Of a DNA stretch of 38,325 nucleotides, positions 33,030 through 38,325 are shown piece after piece (position 1 is the stretch's first letter; the number at the start of each line of letters is the position of its first letter). This DNA is from Discostella pseudostelligera (lineage: Eukaryota > Bacillariophyta > Thalassiosirophyceae > Thalassiosirales > Thalassiosiraceae), in contig JALLBK010000169.1 in the NCBI GenBank assembly GCA_036940085.1, positions 1 through 38,325 on the forward strand, read 5' to 3'. Below the pieces are notes generated by a model that searched no databases, was not told where the DNA came from, and saw only the letters and a list, made by a program, of their open reading frames with translations. The position numbers and the translations under genes are program-made.

Positions 33030-33056
33030 GCCGTATCTTTTTTCCCGCCATGTCTT
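33030..33056 (-). repeat. Inverted copy of the GGCGGGAAA repeat downstream of ATP12
   Basis: On the minus strand this reads GACATGGCGGGAAAAAAGAT followed by ACGGCG. It matches the unit at 31174-31200 upstream of ATP12 with only two differences. The two lie in opposite orientation on either side of the ATP12 gene. Confidence 0.7.
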
Positions 33057-33230
33057 TTCTCGCCGGGGCGGCTGAAAAGATACGGAAGATACTTAACAGG
33101 AAGGAAAGGTTCAGGAAAGATACTTATGTTGAAGCGGAAAGATACTTATGGTAAATAATCGTCTTGTGTCGCTGTGCTTCTTCTGTATGCTGCTTGCTGC
33201 TTGCCTTTTTGTCTGCAAGCGATATTATCC

Positions 33231-33309
33231 ATTGCTCCAGAGTGCTGCCACCAATCGAAATTAAAACTCCGATTTTTAAAGGGAAGGGGTGGCAGCACTC
33301 CGGAGCAAT
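33231..33309. repeat. Hairpin: 22-base inverted repeat with 35-base loop
   Basis: ATTGCTCCAGAGTGCTGCCACC (33231-33252, split here as ATTGCTCCAG / AGTGCTGCCACC) pairs with 33288-33309. There is one difference, which can form a G-U pair in RNA. The loop itself contains AATCG and CGATT. The structure lies between ATP12 and the LRR gene and could be a MITE-like remnant, a terminator or a small-RNA precursor. Confidence 0.75.
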
Positions 33310-33456
33310 CAATAATACATTTCATTCATACATTTCAAATTCATTGAGACAATGACGCTGCCGCTGCAGTTCGACACCCCCTACCGACCCTCTACTATCG
33401 TACTTTGAATTGCGGCCTCTGATTATTCAACCTCTCTGCGTGTGAAATCATTCATC

Positions 33457-34983
33457 ATGGAGAACGAGGGAGACGGGTCCGCCAACGCCGTTGGAAACAA
33501 TGAGAGCAATGACAATGACAAATGTTTCGAATTCAATGACGAAGTACTGCGTCGGCTGAAGCGCAATGACCCCAGCGTTGCCAAAGTGTGGATGAATGGA
33601 AAGAATTGGATCGAAGGAGCTGGCCAAGTCATTGCCAACAGCACTTGTTTGCGAGAGCTTTCCATATTTCTCGAACGAGGAGACGACGTATTTTTTTGGG
33701 ATCCATTGTTTAAAGCGCTGGCGCGTAATCGCAGCATTGAGAAATTCTCACTGATTAAAGACGAACCCTGTTATTTCGAAGACAGTGACATATCTGGCCT
33801 CGTCCCCTTCTTCAAAAATAACAACAATCTCCGCAGTGTTGATTTCGCGTCTTATGTTATGCACAGGCCGTTTGGAATCGGCCCTATAATCGAGGTGCTG
33901 TCCTCCTGCAAAACGGACCAATTAGAACGAATAAAAATATATGGGATCTGGTGCACAGACGAAGAGTCAGCATTGTTCATTGATTTAGTAGGGAAACAAC
34001 AGAAGTTATTGACGCTTGAACTTTCTGACCTTTTGAATCAACAGAGGGATATGTTATCGACGGTGGCGCACGATGCACTTGCCGAAGTACTCGACAATCC
34101 TGCATCGATACTTCAAGAGCTTCGAATTAACCCCTATGGTGTTATGGATATCATCACTGAAGCTTTGATCGACAATGAAACTCTAACTACACTTGAGTTG
34201 AGTGATTCGTATATTGAAGCAGAAGAGTTGATGGAATTTGCGGACGCCCTCCAGTATTGCTCACTGAATAAGTTGTCGCTGAATAGCACCTATATCAATG
34301 ATGAATGCGTATCCTACCTTGGAACTGCGTTGGCGAACAACGAAACAACATTAGAATATTTGGACCTTGGTCACAATTATGAAATCACTGTGGATGGATG
34401 GCGAGGGTTCTCGAAATGCTTGGAAAGTTCTAATTTCGCATTGAGGGAACTGGATCTTCGTGGATGTGCAATGAATGAAATGAAGGCAGCGGTCATCTTT
34501 TCGGCCTTGGCAGGAAATTCGTCCTTACAGTTACTTCACGTGGCATCGTATGCTCAAGTTTTGAATTCCACAGACGGAGTGTGGGACGTTCTTGCTCAAA
34601 CACTTTGCAATACGTCAAGTATTGAAAATATTGCGTTCTCATCGAACCACGCCTTGCACACCCTTGACATTTGCTCCGAAGTGGGAAGGGTGCGGGAAGA
34701 TGTTGTATCTTTGTTGAAAATGAATAAAAATGAAAACAAAGCGGGAACCACTCGTCAGAAGATTCTGAAGTACCATTTCTTGGATGAGAAGTTAACGGGT
34801 CATGTTTTTGCTCGAATGCCGGAATCTGTACTGCCTTGTGCTATTGGCTGGGTCGGCAGAGACCGTCATGGATTCTCCACGATGTACAATCTTCTTCGGT
34901 GCCTCCCGTCGATTTTGAGCAGTAGTAGCTACGGGCTTCATACTTCCGGGGCCAAAAAGAGAAAGCTCTGTGTTGCGAAATGA
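33457..34983 (+). CDS. Intact leucine-rich-repeat protein (RI-like, diatom family)
   Basis: A 508-residue, intron-free LRR protein, probably cytosolic or nuclear because no signal peptide or membrane helix is present. ATG 33457 starts it; the frame upstream has no earlier ATG. An acidic leader is followed by the family's N-terminal block FNDEVLRRLKRNDPSVAKVW and WIEGAGQVIANSTCLRELSI. Repeats of about 28 residues of the ribonuclease-inhibitor type follow, for example LEYLDLGHNYEITVDGWRGF and LRELDLRGCAMNEMKAAVIF. The C-terminal block, about 80 residues, contains RQKILKYHF, HVFARMPESVLPCAIGWVGR and a Lys/Arg-rich end. I know this block from a multi-copy Thalassiosira family whose function is not established. 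Two broken relatives flank it at 29243-30735 and 36918-38244. A binding or recognition role is likely from the fold alone. Confidence 0.88.
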   Translation: MENEGDGSANAVGNNESNDNDKCFEFNDEVLRRLKRNDPSVAKVWMNGKNWIEGAGQVIANSTCLRELSIFLERGDDVFFWDPLFKALARNRSIEKFSLIKDEPCYFEDSDISGLVPFFKNNNNLRSVDFASYVMHRPFGIGPIIEVLSSCKTDQLERIKIYGIWCTDEESALFIDLVGKQQKLLTLELSDLLNQQRDMLSTVAHDALAEVLDNPASILQELRINPYGVMDIITEALIDNETLTTLELSDSYIEAEELMEFADALQYCSLNKLSLNSTYINDECVSYLGTALANNETTLEYLDLGHNYEITVDGWRGFSKCLESSNFALRELDLRGCAMNEMKAAVIFSALAGNSSLQLLHVASYAQVLNSTDGVWDVLAQTLCNTSSIENIAFSSNHALHTLDICSEVGRVREDVVSLLKMNKNENKAGTTRQKILKYHFLDEKLTGHVFARMPESVLPCAIGWVGRDRHGFSTMYNLLRCLPSILSSSSYGLHTSGAKKRKLCVAK

Positions 34984-36465
34984 CCTCGGCAAGATTTGCT
35001 TTAGGTAGCAATGTTTGATGCCGAACAGCCATTCGAAAATGTTAGTGCGTATGTTCATAATGACTTTTCTACGTCTGAATGATAACTTTATAGTTTGCAT
35101 ATCTTCAATGTTGATTACAACTCGTTATAATAGCAATAGTTGCCGTCTAAATATTTCTTCGTCGAAGTCTCCAGATAGAATATCCACTCATCCATGAGTC
35201 TCACTCGACTCGACGAGGCTGATCGTGATGCATTCAACTATGAAGATGCAGAACGATAAGATTGCTCTTCCGAAGCAGAATAGACGCATAAAAACTCCAC
35301 TCCAGACAGGATACAAAAGACTCCTACCGATTATCTCTGATGAACAAGATTGAGTTGGATGAATGACCAGCCATTTCGAGCATGCTCACAAGTGAAAGAT
35401 ATTCGCAGCATCACCTTGCCTCGTTTGCTTCTCGTGCATTCACAAAGTGATACAAAATCATCGCCGTCATTGGCACAGGAGTAGAACACGGCCCGCGCTC
35501 TGAAACATAATATTCTATCCTCCATCTGATCATCATCGCCTTGCACTGCACCACAATGCAGTTGAAATTGTTACAATAGTTGTCCATGCCATACCGCGTC
35601 ATGAAGATCAACCCGCTCATCCGAGCAACACGAGGTACACTACCATTGACCGCTTGATATCACTGACACCATCAATTCGACATGCAAAGCAAATGTTCAC
35701 TTTTCAACTCCACAATTAACATTCAAAGCTGTCGATGTAAAGCAATTTGTTACCACCCGCTGTCCAAGAAACTTCATTTTGTCAATTATCTGTCGAAATG
35801 ACGTGAACGAATCTGCATATCATCCCCACTCGCATAGGCCTCCAACAATTCCAGAAGCAATTGTTCTCTAATGATATCAGATGCATCGAGTTTCAATGAA
35901 TCGAACACACCAATTAGTGGATGATGGATGCTTATAATGAACCAAACTCGTTCGCGCCCTAGTACACAATGCGCACATTAAGACATGAAGTAGAGCTGCC
36001 ATCGACCACGAACCTGGCATAATATTGAAGGCGATGATGTTCTGTTGGAGGGTTCCGGCACGAGCAGGGACACCCCCTTCAGCGTATTGATCGTCAATCT
36101 CCATGTCAATTGTCACCTAACCTCTCACCACCCTCTCATGTCCATCAAAATGTTAATATGATGTTGTCGGTTGTCGGCGATTTGCGGTGATAACGATAGG
36201 TATGCTGCGGGTGATGGCAAGCCCCAGTGCCCGTGTAGGATGAGATGGTGGTAGGACGATCAGTACCTACCAAGCAGCTGCAGCTCCAGCGGCGGCCATT
36301 GCCATTCATAACCATAACGATAACACAATGAATGGAGCGACGGCCATGGCGGTAGATGGCGGTCTGCCATGCATGGCCAAGAGCACAAGGAACAAGGACA
36401 TGAAGCCAAGCAATCAAGGTTTCATTTTGCTTGCCGCGCTTTCGCGGTGTACTTGAAGACGAAGA
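34984..36465. other. Gene-poor stretch with decayed coding traces
   Basis: No intact gene is seen. On the minus strand, about 35975-35810 reads GRERVWFIISIHHPLIGVFD and ends in LLLELLEAYASGDDMQIRSR before a stop. This looks like a real protein fragment but has no start. A minus-strand frame at 36116-35877 and another at 35546-35331 also have partial protein character. They may be exons of one decayed or mis-split gene covering about 35330-36120. I do not recognise it. From 36120 to 36465 nothing further is visible. Confidence 0.35.
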
Positions 36466-36690
36466 TTCAAAAAGTACCTGGCAACCTTTTCTCGCGTTCA
36501 AATTTGGACTTCTCAAACTAGTATAGATTCCTTTGCAGGCATCATTTGAATCAAATTTGAATTTGAATTCAAAAAGTACCTGGCAATTGTTTCCTGCGTT
36601 TAAATTTGGGTTTCTCAAATTACTATTGATTCCTATGCCAAAGTCATTTGAATTCAAATTTGAATTAATTTGAATTTGAATTTGAATGCC
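36466..36690. repeat. Second palindromic AT-rich tandem array, 102-bp unit
   Basis: TTCAAAAAGTACCTGGCAA starts at 36466 and at 36568, giving a period of 102 bases and two units. Each continues with a TTYAAATTTGG word, TTCTCAAA and GATTCCT, and ends in CATTTGAA followed by TCAAATTTGAA-type palindromic sequence. The end decays into a TTTGAA run. The shared palindrome (AATTTGAATTC), the TTTCTC word and the spacing relate it to the array at 3799-4140. The minus-strand frame across it is repeat translation. Confidence 0.8.
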
Positions 36691-36917
36691 CTATTTAGAC
36701 TGTACCAAGAAAATGTATTGTTTCTACGTATTCCACGGCATCGACTCACTTCAACCCACGTGAACGACGATCGACGATGCATACGATGAGAGCCGCACTT
36801 GTCTGGTAGTAGGAGTAATAGTCTCGTTTAGGTAGAGGATGACCTGAAGCCTCTAAGACTGAGAGAGAAGGAACTCTAGGAAAAGAAACCGACGAATTCG
36901 GATGAGGGAAGCAAATC
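36691..36917. other. Spacer before the third LRR copy
   Basis: About 225 bases between the palindromic array and the LRR start codon. No recognisable promoter element or repeat. Confidence 0.25.
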
Positions 36918-38244
36918 ATGGACAGCGACAATGACTCCGGGCCCATTGATTTGTCTGATGATGAATTTCTTGAATTAAATGACGTAACGTTGCGTAAGCT
37001 ACAGAGTAACGACCCCGATGCTGAGTGGCTAAGAATTACGGATAATTGGATCGAAGGAGCAGGCCTCACCATCGCCAACAACAACGTGTTGACAATCATT
37101 GAACTTAATTTGGAATCAGAAAAACGGGAAAATGGTTGGCTTGAAGACTTGTGTCAAGGGATTGCACGCAACAGGTCAATTAAGACGTTCGAATTGTCGA
37201 TTGAGAGATGCTGCATGTGTCAGGACATCTTTCGTATCCTATCTAAGTTCTTCGAGTGTAACAGCAACCTCTACTTTGTGCGAATTTTTGGAGGACACTT
37301 GGATGAGGGCATCGATGGCCAAGTGAATAATGGCATCGACGACTACTGTATCAATATTCTCAGCACCGCTTTTATCCGGAATACAGCGTTCACCGACCTT
37401 GAAATTCATGGGGATTTGATTTAACTGCAACGGGCTGGCGGAAACTGTCGGATGCTCTATCTGATCCCAAATGCTGCTTAGAGTGCCTTACTCTCGGTTC
37501 ATCGGATAATATTGGAGATGGAGTTCTAACTTGCCTGGGATTCGCACTGGAGCGCAACAAGACATTGTATTCTCTTGAGATCTCCAACCACAGTTCCATC
37601 ACATCAAGTGGATGGGGTTTTTTCGCTTTATGTCTGAAGAATCCAAGTTCTGCATTGGTGACGCTTGATCTTGAGGCATGCAATATTGAACCCGCTGGTG
37701 CAGCTGAAATTGTGTCGGCCTTGGCAATAAACTCACAGTTGAAGAAATTAAAGATGAACAAGAACGATGCGCTTAGAGAAAAGGACTGGAGCGACTTGTC
37801 TCTTATCCTTTGCGACAAGACAAATATTGAGAGTACTTACTACTTGTCCAATCACATGCTTCATACATTTTCAATTGAAGGTCGGTTGCGAGAAGATGCG
37901 GCCGATTATTGGAAATGGATCATTATGGTTGTTTAATAGTGGATGAAGATATCTGTAATGACATTGAAGGGTCGTTGAAAATGAATGAATGTTCGAGTGA
38001 AGCGGAGGTAGCCCGTCTGAAAATTCTGAAGCACCATTTTCCTCGAGGGAAAATAGACATTCATGTATTTGCTAGGATGTCAGAGTCAACTCTGCCATAC
38101 GCTATTGCATGGATTGGTAGAAGGATTGACACTTTCATGAACAATATTGAACTCACTGTGATGTTTAATTTTGTTCAAATCTTCCCGGAGCTATTTGATA
38201 CTCGCAGCGGTTCGTATGTAGCGGCGAAGAAAATGAAGCGTTGA
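36918..38244 (+). pseudogene. Third LRR copy, interrupted by two frame changes
   Basis: ATG 36918 opens the family leader (LNDVTLRKLQSNDPDAEWLR, WIEGAGLTIANNN) and LRRs until a stop at 37422-37424. One base earlier in phase, a second frame continues GFDLTATGWRKLSDALSDP. The break falls at the GGGG of CATGGGGATTT near 37409-37414, so one lost G would explain it. The second frame ends at 37936 after GRLREDAADYW. A third frame supplies IVDEDICNDIEGSLKMN and the conserved C-terminal block (VARLKILKHHF, HVFARMSESTLPYAIAW) to 38244. The second break may be an indel or a small intron (GT at 37880 to TTTAATAG near 37938 has the right phase). Apart from these the gene is well preserved, so it is a young pseudogene or carries sequence errors. 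Confidence 0.75.
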
Positions 38245-38325
38245 ATACTGCAGGTTAAGGTACATAATGTGAGTATTGAACAGTGACTCTAGAAAGTAGT
38301 TGTAATTCGGTGATTACTGAATTAA

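Larger units (their letters stand above)
32730..33456. other. Intergenic region with inverted E2F-like site and a long hairpin
   Basis: Lies between ATP12 and the intact LRR gene. 33030-33056 holds TTTCCCGCC and a stretch complementary to the array upstream of ATP12. GGAAAGATACTTATG recurs near 33115-33150. A 22-base inverted repeat forms a hairpin at 33231-33309. No gene is visible. Confidence 0.5.

Noticed and set aside
36145..36657. 170-codon minus-strand frame
   Set aside because: About half of it is the translation of the 102-bp tandem repeat, seen as a recurring NPNLNA...CQVLFE pattern, and the rest has no motif.
1..38325. CRISPR arrays, operons, ribosome binding sites and bacterial mobile elements
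   Set aside because: Gene structure with spliceosomal introns shows nuclear eukaryotic DNA. None of the repeats has the spacer-repeat pattern of a CRISPR array.
1..38325. tRNA and rRNA genes
   Set aside because: I saw no cloverleaf with the conserved GTTCRA box and no rRNA core sequence. A covariance-model scan would be decisive.

Overview
The window is nuclear DNA from a eukaryotic alga, most likely a centric diatom of the Thalassiosira/Skeletonema/Cyclotella group. The genes are spaced singly and lie on both strands. They carry short GT-AG introns (most 76-142 bp, usually GTGAGT or GTAAGT donors) and long Gln, Asn, Ser and Asp runs. The mix of families fits diatoms: an HSF-type transcription factor, an LRR family whose C-terminal block I associate with Thalassiosira genomes, a Golgi sulfotransferase and glycosyltransferase, and an STN-like thylakoid kinase relative. 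The species call is an inference from style and families, not from a marker gene.

Layout. 1-2160 is a repeat-rich desert with at most a decayed element. 2163-3613 (-) is a membrane-anchored sulfotransferase. 3799-4140 is a palindromic tandem array. 4630-6338 (+) is an unrecognised gene whose frame breaks twice. 6529-10498 (-) is a membrane-anchored pepsin-like protease, divergent from TAP42 (10959-12530, +). 13006-13727 (-) is a tentative small multi-exon gene. 14944-15738 (-) is a secreted Cys-rich protein, divergent from a five-exon cathepsin Z (16243-18099, +). 18393-19933 (-) is an OCH1-like glycosyltransferase. 21356-22374 (-) is an HSF gene with a 15-nt microexon and an unexplained in-frame stop near its end. 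22429-22753 holds a local duplication. 23103-28876 (+) encodes a signal/transit region, a long disordered segment, an STN-like kinase fold with a changed DFG motif, a PDZ domain and a SAM domain. 29243-30735 (-) is a broken LRR gene. 31351-32729 (+) is the ATP12 assembly chaperone, with an ambiguous base in a Gln run. 33457-34983 (+) is an intact LRR gene, and 36918-38244 (+) is a third, frameshifted LRR copy.

Genes acting together. There is no operon-like unit. The sulfotransferase and glycosyltransferase both look like type II Golgi enzymes and could act in polysaccharide or glycoprotein synthesis. The cathepsin, the aspartic protease and the Cys-rich secreted protein belong to the secretory or vacuolar route. 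ATP12 is mitochondrial, TAP42 is a PP2A partner, and the kinase-like protein is probably plastidial. The last 9 kb is a small LRR birth-and-death cluster. The most unusual items are the kinase/PDZ/SAM fusion, the two micro-exons, the in-frame stop in the HSF gene, the inverted GGCGGGAAA-type motifs around ATP12, the 55-bp block duplication upstream of the HSF gene, and the duplicated 3' tail of the sulfotransferase gene.
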